Assembly: GCA_934162125.1 (NCBI GenBank)
Contig: CAKPHU010000004.1
Coordinates: 1-64,000, forward strand
From: an uncultured Bacilli bacterium
Lineage (GTDB): Bacteria > Bacillota_I > Bacilli_A > RF39 > UBA660
Reading direction: 5' to 3'
Length of the DNA: 64,000 nt
Position numbers and translations under genes: made by a program. Under the pieces are notes generated by a model. The model searched no databases, was not told the origin of the DNA, and worked only from the letters and a program-made list of their open reading frames with translations. Below, piece after piece: positions 42,160 to 51,986 of the stretch (the stretch's first letter is position 1; each line of letters begins with the position of its first letter).

Positions 42160-44385
42160 ATGGAACAATGGAAAAATTTCAATGAAGGTAAGTGGATGGA
42201 TGAAGTTAATGTCGATGACTTTATTCAAAAAAACTATACCAAATATGATGGAGATGAATCTTTTCTAGAAAAGAAAACTAAAAAAACTGATGCAGTTTGG
42301 GATACTTGTCAAAAACTATTAAAAAAAGAACTTAAAAAACATGTTCTAGATATTGATACAAAACACATGTCTGGAATTAACGCTTATAATAAAGGTTACA
42401 TTTGTAGTGAAGACAATGTTATAGTTGGACTTCAAACAGATGCTCCATTAAAAAGAATTGTTAACCCATATGGTGGTATCCGTATGGTATATCAAGAATT
42501 AGATGCTTATGGATATAAATTAGATCCAACTGTTGATAGATATTTCAATGAATTTCGTAAGACACACAATCAAGGCGTTTTCGATGCATACACAGAAGAA
42601 ATAAGAAAAGCTCGTCACGTAGGTTTATTAACAGGATTACCTGATGCTTACGGACGTGGACGTATCATTGGTGACTATCGTCGTGTTGCTCTATATGGTA
42701 TTGATTATCTAAAAGAACAAAAAGAAAAAGATTGGAACAACCTTACTGGTCCAATGACAAATGATCTAATTCAATTACGTGAAGATGTTGCTATGCAATA
42801 TCGTGCCTTAGAAGAAATTAAAGCTATGGCTAAAACATATGGTTTTGATATTTCTAAGCCAGCAAAGAATGCTAAAGAAGCTATTCAATGGACTTACTTT
42901 GCTTATCTTGCTGCTGTAAAAGAAAATAATGGTGCCGCAATGAGTTTAGGAAGAGTAGACGCTTTCTTTGATATCTATATTAATAGAGATTTAGAAAATG
43001 GTACTTTGACAGAAAGAAAAGCTCAAGAATTAATCGATCAATTTGTAATCAAATTAAGATTAGTAAGACACTTAAGAACTCCTGATTATGATGCTCTATT
43101 CTCTGGTGATCCAACATGGGTAACTTGTAGTATTGCTGGAATGAGTAACAGCAAAAAGCACATGGTAACAAAAAGTTCATACCGTCTACTTCATTCACTA
43201 ACAAATTTAGGACCAGCACCAGAACCAAATATGACTGTTTTATGGAGTGAACACTTACCAGAAACATTCAAAAAATATTGTGCTAAAATGTCAATTGCAA
43301 CTGATGCCATCCAATATGAAAGTGATGACTTAATGCGTGAAATATATGGTCACGACTATGCAATTGCCTGCTGCGTATCTGCTATGAGATTAGGTAAAGA
43401 TATGCAATTCTTTGGAGCACGTTGTAATCTTGCAAAAGCTCTATTATATAGTATCAATGGTGGTATTGATGAAGTTAAAAAAGACCATGTAATTGATGGC
43501 TTTGAAAAGATGACAGACGAAGTCCTAGATTATGAAAAGGTTAAAAAAGCATACTTTAAAATGTTAGAAAAAGTCGCAAAAATTTACTCAGATGCTATGA
43601 ACATTATCCACTACATGCATGATAAATATGCTTATGAAGCTGGACAAATGGCACTACATGATACTAATGTACATCGTTATATGGCTTATGGTGTTGCCGG
43701 ACTTTCTGTTGTAGCTGACTCTCTATCTGCTATCAAATATGCTAAAGTTACACCAATCAGAGATAAAGATGGATTATGCATTGACTTCAAAATTGAAGGA
43801 GATTTCCCAAAATATGGTAATGATGATGATCGTGTAGATGATATTGCTATCGAAGTAGTTGATAAAATGTCTAGCGAACTAAAGAAACATCCAACATATC
43901 GTAATGCTGAACCAACTATGTCAGTTTTAACTATTACTTCTAACGTTGTATATGGTGCTAAAACTGGTTCTACTCCAGATGGTAGAAAGAAAGGTGAACC
44001 TTTCGCTCCAGGTGCCAATCCAATGCACGGACGTGATAAAAGCGGAGCTATTGCTTCACTAAACTCAGTAGCTAAATTACCATACGAAAGATGTTGTAAA
44101 GATGGTATTTCTAATACATTCTCAATCATACCTAGTGCTTTAGGCAATGACAGTGCCAGTCAAATCGAAAATCTTGTAACTTTAATGGATGGTTACTTCA
44201 GTCAAGGTGCTCATCACTTAAATGTTAATGTTTTAAATCGTGAAACATTAATTGATGCTATGAACCACCCAGAGAAATATCCACTATTAACTATTCGTGT
44301 TTCTGGTTACTCAGTACACTTCAATCGTTTAACAAAAGAACAACAATTGGAAGTTATCTCAAGAACTTTCCATGAAAAGATGTAA
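42160..44385 (+). CDS. pflB: formate C-acetyltransferase (pyruvate formate-lyase)
   Basis: 741 residues. It splits pyruvate with CoA to acetyl-CoA and formate in anaerobic fermentation. The catalytic Cys pair is Cys404-Cys405 in IACCVSA, and the glycyl-radical site is Gly716 in IRVSGYSVHFN near the C-terminus, both at the expected positions. The activase gene follows at once. An AAGGTGA ribosome site precedes the ATG. Confidence 0.97.
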   Translation: MEQWKNFNEGKWMDEVNVDDFIQKNYTKYDGDESFLEKKTKKTDAVWDTCQKLLKKELKKHVLDIDTKHMSGINAYNKGYICSEDNVIVGLQTDAPLKRIVNPYGGIRMVYQELDAYGYKLDPTVDRYFNEFRKTHNQGVFDAYTEEIRKARHVGLLTGLPDAYGRGRIIGDYRRVALYGIDYLKEQKEKDWNNLTGPMTNDLIQLREDVAMQYRALEEIKAMAKTYGFDISKPAKNAKEAIQWTYFAYLAAVKENNGAAMSLGRVDAFFDIYINRDLENGTLTERKAQELIDQFVIKLRLVRHLRTPDYDALFSGDPTWVTCSIAGMSNSKKHMVTKSSYRLLHSLTNLGPAPEPNMTVLWSEHLPETFKKYCAKMSIATDAIQYESDDLMREIYGHDYAIACCVSAMRLGKDMQFFGARCNLAKALLYSINGGIDEVKKDHVIDGFEKMTDEVLDYEKVKKAYFKMLEKVAKIYSDAMNIIHYMHDKYAYEAGQMALHDTNVHRYMAYGVAGLSVVADSLSAIKYAKVTPIRDKDGLCIDFKIEGDFPKYGNDDDRVDDIAIEVVDKMSSELKKHPTYRNAEPTMSVLTITSNVVYGAKTGSTPDGRKKGEPFAPGANPMHGRDKSGAIASLNSVAKLPYERCCKDGISNTFSIIPSALGNDSASQIENLVTLMDGYFSQGAHHLNVNVLNRETLIDAMNHPEKYPLLTIRVSGYSVHFNRLTKEQQLEVISRTFHEKM

Positions 44386-44386
44386 T

Positions 44387-45103
44387 ATGAAAGCAAGTAT
44401 TGATTCAATTGAAACATTTGGTCTTGTAGACGGACCAGGTATCAGAACAGTAATTTTCTTTAATGGCTGTAATCTTCGTTGTAAATACTGTCACAATCCT
44501 GAAATGTGGCGAAAAAAAGATGAAAACTACACACCAGAAGAAATTGCTGAAAAAGTAATTAGATGCAAACCTTACTTTAAAAATAAAGGTGGCATTACAT
44601 TTTCTGGTGGAGAACCGCTTCTTCATAGTGAATTCATTATTGAAGTTGCCAAAATCCTCAAAAAAGAAAATATCCACATTGCTTTAGATACAGCTGGTTA
44701 TGGAAATGGAGATTATGATAAAATTTTAGATTACGTTGATCTAGTAATTTTAGATATTAAACACACTACTAGAGAAGGACTTAAAAGTCTAACAGGTGGC
44801 GACATTGAAAAAGTTGAAGAATTCATAAAAGCTTTAAACAAAAAAAATAAAGCTGTTTGGATTAGGCAAGTAATTGTACCAGGCGTTACAGACAGTCTAG
44901 AATATATTACTTCTCTAGCTGAATACATAAAAAAAATAAATAATATTGAAAAAATAGAATTTTTACCATATCACCACTTAGGTGAAGAAAAATATCAAGT
45001 CTTAAACATTCCATATCCATATAAAGATAAACCTGAAATGAATAAAGACGAATGTCAAAAACTATATGAAAAATTCATTCAAATATACAAAAAAGATGCT
45101 TAA
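44387..45103 (+). CDS. pflA: pyruvate formate-lyase-activating enzyme
   Basis: About 238 residues. A radical SAM enzyme: Cys28, Cys32 and Cys35 in NGCNLRCKYCHNP bind the 4Fe-4S cluster, and TFSGGEPLLH is present. It installs the glycyl radical on PflB. ATG 44387 starts one nucleotide after the pflB stop, suggesting coupling; an alternative ATG 44372 would overlap pflB by 14 nt. Neither has a strong ribosome site. Confidence 0.95.
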   Translation: MKASIDSIETFGLVDGPGIRTVIFFNGCNLRCKYCHNPEMWRKKDENYTPEEIAEKVIRCKPYFKNKGGITFSGGEPLLHSEFIIEVAKILKKENIHIALDTAGYGNGDYDKILDYVDLVILDIKHTTREGLKSLTGGDIEKVEEFIKALNKKNKAVWIRQVIVPGVTDSLEYITSLAEYIKKINNIEKIEFLPYHHLGEEKYQVLNIPYPYKDKPEMNKDECQKLYEKFIQIYKKDA

Positions 45104-45119
45104 AAAAGCATCTTTTTAT
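45092..45119. terminator. bidirectional terminator between pflA and smpB
   Basis: Stem AAAGATGC/GCATCTTT with 8-nt loop holding the pflA TAA stop, with U-runs on both strands. Confidence 0.8.
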
Positions 45120-45171
45120 ATGCATTAAATAATTATTAAGTTCTTCAAAGTACATAAAGAGTAACATAAAG

Positions 45172-45609
45172 CTAATATTTTTTTAAGTTTTTCAATGTTT
45201 CCCTCTTTATATCTCTTTCCTTTATAGATTCTCTTTTATCATAATTCTTTTTACCACGACAAACACCTAATAAAACTTTTAACTTATTATTTTTAAAATA
45301 AAGTTTTAAAGGAACAAGTGTCATTCCATTTAAAGTAACGGCTTCCTCTAATTTTTTTATTTCTTTCTTATGAAGTAATAACTTTCTACTTCTAGTTTCT
45401 TCATGATTAAAAATATTACCTTCTTTATATTGTTCTACATACATATTTAAAAGATAAACTTCCCCATTCTTAACTATTCCGTAACAGTCTTTAATATTAC
45501 ACTTACCATCTCTAATAGATTTAATTTCTGTTCCTGTTAAAACAATACCAGCCTCAACTGTACTATCCACAAAATAATCATGATTTGCTTTTCTATTTAA
45601 AATTTCCAT
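45172..45609 (-). CDS. smpB: SsrA-binding protein
   Basis: 145 residues, normal for SmpB: NRKANHDYFV opening, VEAGIVLTGTEIKSIRDGK, and a basic C-terminal tail with KNYDKRESIKERD. It carries tmRNA to stalled ribosomes. The gene is 4 nt after the CapA-like gene stop, and the ribosome site GAGAGTGAG lies at the end of that gene. It lies about 3.2 kb from ssrA. Confidence 0.96.
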   Translation of the reverse strand: MEILNRKANHDYFVDSTVEAGIVLTGTEIKSIRDGKCNIKDCYGIVKNGEVYLLNMYVEQYKEGNIFNHEETRSRKLLLHKKEIKKLEEAVTLNGMTLVPLKLYFKNNKLKVLLGVCRGKKNYDKRESIKERDIKRETLKNLKKY

Positions 45610-45613
45610 TTTC

Positions 45614-46783
45614 TCACTCTCCCGTAAGTCCCCATTCCAACTCTGGCAAATATTTTCCTACTATCTTCTTATATTTATCATAATGATACTGATAATTAAG
45701 TAATATATCATCATTCAATTCTTTATAAGGGTAAACTCTAATATTTGGTGGAGCCGTTGTATAAACAAGCTCTGCTTTAGGATTCACAATACTAATATGA
45801 ACATTATCATCTGCATCAACCATCTTCTTAATCGTAACTTCCATCATAAGACCTGTTAATCTATCTAAACCAATTTGTCCAGATATAAAGTTACCTAAGG
45901 AATAAATAACTAAAGTATCTCCATTATTTATATATTCCACAGGCTCCACAACATGAGGATGTGTACCTATTATAATATTAACTCCTAAACTTGACAAGTA
46001 GTTCGCAATCTCTCTTTGTTCATCTATCTCATCTAAATTATACTCTTCTCCCCAATGCATTGCCACAATAATAACATCAGCTCTATCTTTTACTGCATTT
46101 ATATCAAGATAGGCTTTCTCATTAGAATAAACATTATTTAAATACTCTTTATCAGCAGGCGTCTCCAATCCATTAGTCCATGTAGTATAAGAAAAGAATG
46201 CATAATTAATACCATTCACACTATAAACTGGATTAGTATTCCTCTCTTCCCAAGAAGTCCACTGACCTGAAAAGACCACATTTTTCTTACTCTTCCAGTA
46301 ATTAACTGAATTAATGACACCAGTTTCTCCTTTATCCATCGTATGATTATTGGCTAAAGAAACTAAATTAAATCCTGCATCCAAGAAAGCATCTCCTACT
46401 TCTATTGGAGAATTAAATCTAGGATAACTAGAATATCCTAAACTAGAACCACCTAAAATAGTTTCTTGATTATAATATTTTAAATCATAACTTTTCAAGA
46501 TCGGTTTAACATACTTTAACATGGGTTTAAAATCATAAGTTCCATCCTCAGTTAAAGCATCATTATAAACAGAACTATGTATAAGTGCATCTCCCACCAT
46601 CAATAACTTAGCCTCATAATTCAAAGGTCTAATAACTTCTGGCATTGTAGAAGGTGCTTTTGTGTGTTTTAAAAGCATATCTCTCCCATATAAAAGATAA
46701 AAGATTACACAAAACCATACAAAAAGAAAGAAAATTGCCCATAGATAAATTGTATCCACTTGCTTTTTCTTTCTCTTCTTCAT
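45614..46783 (-). CDS. CapA-family membrane-anchored metallophosphatase-like protein
   Basis: 389 residues: a membrane anchor (about 12-32) and an outer PGA_cap/CapA domain. Motifs include LMVGDALIH, SLANNHTMDKG and IIGTHPHVVEP, which supply the His/Asp/Asn metal ligands of the metallophosphatase fold. CapA takes part in poly-gamma-glutamate synthesis in Bacillus, but no capB or capC lies nearby, so its substrate here is open. It is located between rnr and smpB with almost no spacing, which is one operon. Confidence 0.87.
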   Translation of the reverse strand: MKKRKKKQVDTIYLWAIFFLFVWFCVIFYLLYGRDMLLKHTKAPSTMPEVIRPLNYEAKLLMVGDALIHSSVYNDALTEDGTYDFKPMLKYVKPILKSYDLKYYNQETILGGSSLGYSSYPRFNSPIEVGDAFLDAGFNLVSLANNHTMDKGETGVINSVNYWKSKKNVVFSGQWTSWEERNTNPVYSVNGINYAFFSYTTWTNGLETPADKEYLNNVYSNEKAYLDINAVKDRADVIIVAMHWGEEYNLDEIDEQREIANYLSSLGVNIIIGTHPHVVEPVEYINNGDTLVIYSLGNFISGQIGLDRLTGLMMEVTIKKMVDADDNVHISIVNPKAELVYTTAPPNIRVYPYKELNDDILLNYQYHYDKYKKIVGKYLPELEWGLTGE

Positions 46784-46784
46784 T

Positions 46785-48893
46785 CTAAACCTTCTTTACT
46801 ATTTCAAAATCTATTGTCTTATCCTCTTTAGAAGCTCTAACAACTTTAACTTGAACTCTTTCTCCAAGAGTATATTTAACTCCACTCTTTTCTCCAACTA
46901 AAGTCATTGTCTCTTCATTAAAATGGAAGAAATCTGGCATATCACGTAAAGGAACCAATCCCTCTATCAAATTATCTAGCTCAACAAACATACCAAAGTT
47001 AGTAATTGACGAAATCATACCAACAAACTTCTCTCCAATATGACCTTCCATATATTCTGCCATCTTCATATCTTCAACTTCTCTTTCACAATCCACAGAA
47101 GCTCTCTCTTTTGCTGAAGAATGTTCCGCAATATATACTAACTTTTCTTCCCATTTTCTAACTACAGACATATCTATATTACCATTAATATGATATGTTC
47201 TAAGTAATCTATGAACAGTAGTATCTGGATATCTTCTAATAGGTGAAGTAAAATGTGTATAACAATCACTTGCTAAACCATAATGTCCTAAATTTTCTGT
47301 ACTATAAATAGCTTTCTGCATACTTCTAAGTAATAAACTAGAAAGAATCTTTCCTTCTGGTTTATCTTTTAAGAAATCAAGAATTCCCTGTACAGTCTTT
47401 GGTCTATTATCTTTAAGATCCGCATTATACTGATAACCTAAATTACCCATATATGATAAGAAACTACGTAACTTTTCTTCTTTAGGTGCTTCATGGATAC
47501 GATAAATAAATGGTAAATTCATAAAATATATATGAGTCGCAACACATTCATTAGCCGCAATCATAAAGTCCTCTATTAAGTTTTCTCCAGTTCCTCTTTC
47601 TCTAACTGTTATCTTAACTGGCTTACACTCTTCATCTACTAATATCTTAGCTTCATCTATATCAAAGTCTAAGTAACCTCTTTTTACCTTTGCTTTACGC
47701 AAAATCTTCGCAAACTCAGCCATAATCTTAAGTGTAGGTACAAATTCCTCATATCCTTCTGGAACTACATTTTTCTCTAAAATACTATTAACATTTTTAT
47801 AAGTCATTTGTTTTCTAGACTTAATAACACTAGGGAATATTTCATAATCTAATTGTCTTCCATCACTATCAAATTCCATAACGCAAGACATTGCTAATCT
47901 ATCTACTCCTGGATTTAAAGAACAAATTCCATTAGATAACTCATGTGGTAACATTGGAATAACTCTATCTACTAAGTAAACACTTGTACCTCTATCCATT
48001 GCTTCATTATCTAAAGCAGATCCTTCTTTTACATAATAACTAACATCTGCTATATGTACACCTAACTTATAATGTCCATTAGTAAACTTTTGAATAGATA
48101 TGGCATCATCTATATCTTTAGTATCATCTCCATCAATAGTAAAGATTTCCATCTCTCTTAAATCTCTACGTCCTTCCATCTCTCCTGGATGAACTTCTGA
48201 ATTAAGATGTTTTACTTCCTCTTTTACATCATCTGGAAACTCTGTATTAATATTATATTTATAAACTATTGATAAAATATCTACACCAGGATCATTTTTA
48301 TGACCTATAATATTAACAACTTTTCCTTCATAACGACCTGCATTATTAATTTTCTTTGTAAGTACTACAACTACTTTATGTCCATCAACCGCATTCATTG
48401 CCTGATTTCTAGGAACTTCTATCTTAAGTTTTATTTTATTATCATCTAAAGTAATATGACCTACATCTTTATTGTCAAAATTAATTTCTCCAATATAACT
48501 AACAATTTGTCTCTTAATAATTTTAAGTACTCTTCCTTCTAATCTATCCAAATTCATCTTACTAGTAATTTCTACTAAAACTAAATCATCATGAATAGCA
48601 CCATTCATATTTTCTGCAGCCACAAAGATATCATCGTCCATACCATCAACTTCTACAAATCCAAAGCCCTTTTTATTAGTACGCATAACACCCTTTCTTA
48701 AATGACTCTTCTCTAATGTTAAGTACTTATTTTTATTAGAATGATAAATAGTTGCATCTTCTTCTAATTTTCTTAATTCTTCATTTAATTGTTTTGTCTC
48801 TTCTACAGTATTAATATTTAATGCATCACACAATTCATAAACTGAAAGTGCTCTTTCACTATTTCCTAATACTTTTAATATTGCATCTCTCAT
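46785..48893 (-). CDS. rnr: ribonuclease R
   Basis: 702 residues: an N-terminal helix-turn-helix region, cold-shock domains, an RNB catalytic domain with FTIDGDDTKDIDDAIS (catalytic Asp cluster), and a C-terminal S1 domain. It degrades structured RNA 3' to 5'. It associates with the tmRNA system, and the grouping with smpB is a conserved arrangement in Bacillota. Ribosome site AGAGGGTGA. Confidence 0.97.
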   Translation of the reverse strand: MRDAILKVLGNSERALSVYELCDALNINTVEETKQLNEELRKLEEDATIYHSNKNKYLTLEKSHLRKGVMRTNKKGFGFVEVDGMDDDIFVAAENMNGAIHDDLVLVEITSKMNLDRLEGRVLKIIKRQIVSYIGEINFDNKDVGHITLDDNKIKLKIEVPRNQAMNAVDGHKVVVVLTKKINNAGRYEGKVVNIIGHKNDPGVDILSIVYKYNINTEFPDDVKEEVKHLNSEVHPGEMEGRRDLREMEIFTIDGDDTKDIDDAISIQKFTNGHYKLGVHIADVSYYVKEGSALDNEAMDRGTSVYLVDRVIPMLPHELSNGICSLNPGVDRLAMSCVMEFDSDGRQLDYEIFPSVIKSRKQMTYKNVNSILEKNVVPEGYEEFVPTLKIMAEFAKILRKAKVKRGYLDFDIDEAKILVDEECKPVKITVRERGTGENLIEDFMIAANECVATHIYFMNLPFIYRIHEAPKEEKLRSFLSYMGNLGYQYNADLKDNRPKTVQGILDFLKDKPEGKILSSLLLRSMQKAIYSTENLGHYGLASDCYTHFTSPIRRYPDTTVHRLLRTYHINGNIDMSVVRKWEEKLVYIAEHSSAKERASVDCEREVEDMKMAEYMEGHIGEKFVGMISSITNFGMFVELDNLIEGLVPLRDMPDFFHFNEETMTLVGEKSGVKYTLGERVQVKVVRASKEDKTIDFEIVKKV

Positions 48894-48959
48894 TAGGTCA
48901 CCCTCTATTCTAGATATATTATACTTTATTTTTACTCAGATAACTAGTACTTTTTCACA

Positions 48960-48982
48960 AAAAGAAAAGGACTTACGTCCTT
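48960..48982 (-). terminator. terminator of the proS-secG unit
   Basis: Stem AAGGAC/GTCCTT with GTAA loop and TTTTC tract. It begins inside the last codons of secG. Confidence 0.75.
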
Positions 48983-49196
48983 ATATAAACATTGATATAA
49001 AACAAATCAAAAAGAAACTAATTCCAAGTATCAAAGTAACTCTACTAATAAATAGTTCTGAACCACGTTCTTTTCTCTTTGTAAACAAATCAGAGTTACC
49101 TCCAGATATTATCTGTGCAGCTCCCTCTGCTTTTCCACTTTGTAAAAGTACAATAATAATTAATAAAATTGATATGACTAAAAGTGCTGTTTCCAT
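48981..49196 (-). CDS. secG: preprotein translocase subunit SecG
   Basis: 71 residues with two membrane segments, the VLLQSGKAEG loop and GGNSDLF, diagnostic of SecG. It is part of the SecYEG channel. The start is ATG 49196 after GGAGGTG; the longer reading has no ribosome site. It follows the kinase-like gene by about 55 bp and shares its unit with proS. Confidence 0.93.
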   Translation of the reverse strand: METALLVISILLIIIVLLQSGKAEGAAQIISGGNSDLFTKRKERGSELFISRVTLILGISFFLICFISMFI

Positions 49197-49251
49197 AAAA
49201 CACCTCCGTTTTAACAATACATATATTATCATAAATATCATTTAGTTGCAA

Positions 49252-49989
49252 CTAAACTATGATTTTTTTTACTTTTTGCTCAACTATTTGACCAATTTTC
49301 TGATCTTTTTCATGATCTATCTCATTTTTAAATTCTGCTAAAAACCTTCCACGATTAGCTGAATCCTTTACCCAAGCATTAACTTGTTTAGTTTGATTCT
49401 TATCTAAATCAAAGCTTCTTTTAGCTTCTAACGCAATCATCTTAGCCACTACAAAGTTAAGCATACATTGATTACGATAAGCTGCATCACCACTACTCAA
49501 CATTTGATATTTATCTGTATCACACAAATGAAGGAAACTATTAGTATAAATATAACTTCCTCTATTAATATCACGTGCCAAGATATGATTTTTACTTAAA
49601 GATGCAAAATCCTCTTCCAAATCTTCAATAGCTTCTAACAAGTCTTCTCCTGAAAAACTAGCTACTCTTCTTTTTTCTTGATTTCCTTCTTTAGTAACAT
49701 CATCATAATAATCCATTACATATCCCGCAAATTTTTCTTCTTCATCAAAGAAAACATCTATTGGACAAGCAATTCTTCTTAATCTTAAATTATCTCTAAA
49801 ATAAAGGGCTTTGTCTAATGTCATAAGATCTCTATCTCGACGAACTTTATAATCATATTTCAATATCTTTAAAGCCTTTGCATTAAATCTAAATACCGAA
49901 CCATCATGACCTGCACCCAATTTATCAAGTGCATATATATCTGGAATTATTTCCCCTGAACGTTGTAATACAACACTTTTATTTAACAT
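49252..49989 (-). CDS. protein-kinase-like protein
   Basis: 245 residues. A kinase-like glycine loop LGAGHDGSVF is followed by the Lys strand ALKILKYD. The catalytic-loop analogue reads LARDINRGSYIY, with the HRD His replaced by Ala, and the DFG position reads LCDTDKY. The Lys, Asp and metal-Asp are thus present, so activity is possible but atypical. It may be related to bacterial kinase-like ATP-binding proteins found beside translation genes. It overlaps proS by 11 nt and its ribosome site AAGGA is in proS. Confidence 0.68.
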   Translation of the reverse strand: MLNKSVVLQRSGEIIPDIYALDKLGAGHDGSVFRFNAKALKILKYDYKVRRDRDLMTLDKALYFRDNLRLRRIACPIDVFFDEEEKFAGYVMDYYDDVTKEGNQEKRRVASFSGEDLLEAIEDLEEDFASLSKNHILARDINRGSYIYTNSFLHLCDTDKYQMLSSGDAAYRNQCMLNFVVAKMIALEAKRSFDLDKNQTKQVNAWVKDSANRGRFLAEFKNEIDHEKDQKIGQIVEQKVKKIIV

Positions 49990-51664
49990 ATTCCTTATCC
50001 ATTTTAGCAATAAGTTTATCTAATTCTATTTCTACATTTTCTCCTGTACTACGTTCTTTTAATTCCACAATGTTGTCACTTGCTCCTCTTCCTACTACTA
50101 CTCTATAAGGAATACCAATCAAATCAGCATCTTTAAACTTAACTCCTGCTCTTAAATCACGATCATCAAGAATTGTCTCAATACCTTTTTTAGTTAAAGT
50201 ATCATATAATTTATTTGCTACTCTAACTTGTTCTTCATCCTTCATATTTGCAATTGCAATATATATTTGATAAGGTGCTACTTCTTTAGGGAAAATAATA
50301 CCATGTTCATCATTATGTTGTTCAATTACTGCTGCAAGTATTCTTCCTACACCAATACCATAGCACCCCATAGTTGTAATGCACTCCTTATTATTTTCAT
50401 CTAAATAAGTTAAACCTAATTTTTCCGCATATTTAGTACCAAGTTTAAATAAATTACCAACTTCAATACCTTTCTTAAAGTAAAGACTACCATCACACAT
50501 TGGACAATGATCTCCACTAACTACATTAGCTATATCCGCAGCCATATCATAGTTAATATCAGAAACATTAGCATTAATATAATGATATCCTTCTTTATTA
50601 GCACCACAACAGAAGTTTTTTATACCTAAAATTTCTTTATCCACAACTACTTTACAATTTAATCCAATAGGTCCTGTATAACCTGGAACTGCATTACTAG
50701 TCGCAATTAACTCATCATTAGCGAAATTGATTTCCTTAACTCCAAATAACTTACTAACTTTATTTTCATTAAGTTCTCTATCTCCTCTAACAAAGAAAGT
50801 AACAAATTCACCATTAATATTCATAAGTAAAGCTTTAACAGATTTTTTAACATCTAGTTTTAAATAATTACAAACATCTTCAATCGTTTCTTGATGAGGA
50901 GTCTCAACCATTTCTAAAGTCTTTTCCTCTTCATTATCTTCATCAATCTTATGAGTCGCAACTTCCATATTAACCGCATAATTACACTTATCGCAAAGTA
51001 CTAGAGTATCTTCTCCAATATCTGTTACTGCTTGATATTCTTCAGATAATGTACCACCCATTGCACCTGTATCTGCTTTAACAATCTTATAATCAAGCCC
51101 CATACGATCAAAGATCTTGTTATAAGCTTCCTTCATAACATTATAGCTCTCGTCTAAGCCATCATCATCTTTATCAAAAGAATAAGCATCCTTCATAATA
51201 AATTCTCTAACTCTTATAAGTCCATAACGAGGTCTAGGTTCATCTCTAAATTTATCTGCTTGTTGATAAATAGTAAAATGTAGATCCTTATAACTTTGTA
51301 CCATACTTTTCGCAGCTATTGTGAATAATTCTTCATGAGTAGGTCCTAATACAAAAGGCTTATCAAAACGATCTTTTAAATTAAACATATCTTTACCAAA
51401 AGCCTCTACTCTTCCACAAGTTTCATAAACTTCACTAGGAATTAATGACGGCATTAATAATTCTTGAGCTCCAGCATTATCCATTTCTTCTTTGACAATA
51501 CTACGTATTTTATCTAATGTTTTAAGACCTAATGGTAAAAACATATAAATACCTGCTCCTACTTTTTTAATCATTCCACTACGTACAAGTAATTTACCAC
51601 TCATACTTTCTTCATCTTTAACATCTTCTCTTAATGTAAAGAAATAACTTTTACTTAATTTCAT
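49979..51664 (-). CDS. proS: prolyl-tRNA synthetase
   Basis: 561 residues, class II bacterial type with an inserted editing domain (about 225-405). Class II motifs are visible (SGMIKKVGAGIYMFLPLG, RDEPRPRYGLIRVREF, GCYGIGVGR). It charges tRNA-Pro. It is the first gene behind a Pro-type T-box, and its end overlaps the kinase-like gene. Confidence 0.97.
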   Translation of the reverse strand: MKLSKSYFFTLREDVKDEESMSGKLLVRSGMIKKVGAGIYMFLPLGLKTLDKIRSIVKEEMDNAGAQELLMPSLIPSEVYETCGRVEAFGKDMFNLKDRFDKPFVLGPTHEELFTIAAKSMVQSYKDLHFTIYQQADKFRDEPRPRYGLIRVREFIMKDAYSFDKDDDGLDESYNVMKEAYNKIFDRMGLDYKIVKADTGAMGGTLSEEYQAVTDIGEDTLVLCDKCNYAVNMEVATHKIDEDNEEEKTLEMVETPHQETIEDVCNYLKLDVKKSVKALLMNINGEFVTFFVRGDRELNENKVSKLFGVKEINFANDELIATSNAVPGYTGPIGLNCKVVVDKEILGIKNFCCGANKEGYHYINANVSDINYDMAADIANVVSGDHCPMCDGSLYFKKGIEVGNLFKLGTKYAEKLGLTYLDENNKECITTMGCYGIGVGRILAAVIEQHNDEHGIIFPKEVAPYQIYIAIANMKDEEQVRVANKLYDTLTKKGIETILDDRDLRAGVKFKDADLIGIPYRVVVGRGASDNIVELKERSTGENVEIELDKLIAKMDKEYVK

Positions 51665-51679
51665 CTTAATTCCTCCTCA

Positions 51680-51894
51680 ATATATAAAAAAGGATGATAC
51701 CAAAGGAGTGCAAAAGCACGGTACCATCCTTAATTTAACTTAAACATTGTTAACGATGTTTCCACCGAAAGTACAAATACTTTTCCTAGAAAGCTTGGGA
51801 TTAAATCAGATTATTATTAAGTTCTCACTATCCTTAATTCACTTTGAATAAGAGCTAACCTAATCATGGTCTTTCATATGGATTAATAAAATAT
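51680..51894 (-). promoter_or_regulatory. T-box leader, proline-type
   Basis: The minus strand has the T-box core AAGGATGGTACCG (51718-51730) and a terminator stem with GGTATCATCCT and U7. Stem I is closed by GAAAG/CTTTC. Near its base, AATCCCAAG offers a CCC or CCA specifier, both Pro. It controls proS, the kinase-like gene and probably secG. Confidence 0.92.
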
Positions 51895-51899
51895 ATATT

Positions 51900-51928
51900 A
51901 TTCTATTATTAATAAAGAATATTGTCAA
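51900..51928 (-). promoter_or_regulatory. promoter of the proS T-box unit
   Basis: TTGACA and TAGAAT separated by exactly 17 nt, just upstream of the T-box. Confidence 0.82.
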
Positions 51929-51944
51929 GAACAAATGACCAATC

Positions 51945-51978
51945 CTTAAAAGAGAGTGAAATTTAAAATTCACTCTCT
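51945..51978 (-). terminator. terminator of eno
   Basis: Perfect 10-bp stem AGAGAGTGAA/TTCACTCTCT with 8-nt loop and a U4 tract, shortly after the eno stop. Confidence 0.85.
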
Positions 51979-51986
51979 AACTATAA

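Noticed and set aside
43686..44147. Long antisense open frame within pflB
   Set aside because: A shadow of pflB codon use with no ribosome site; pflB is complete and conserved.
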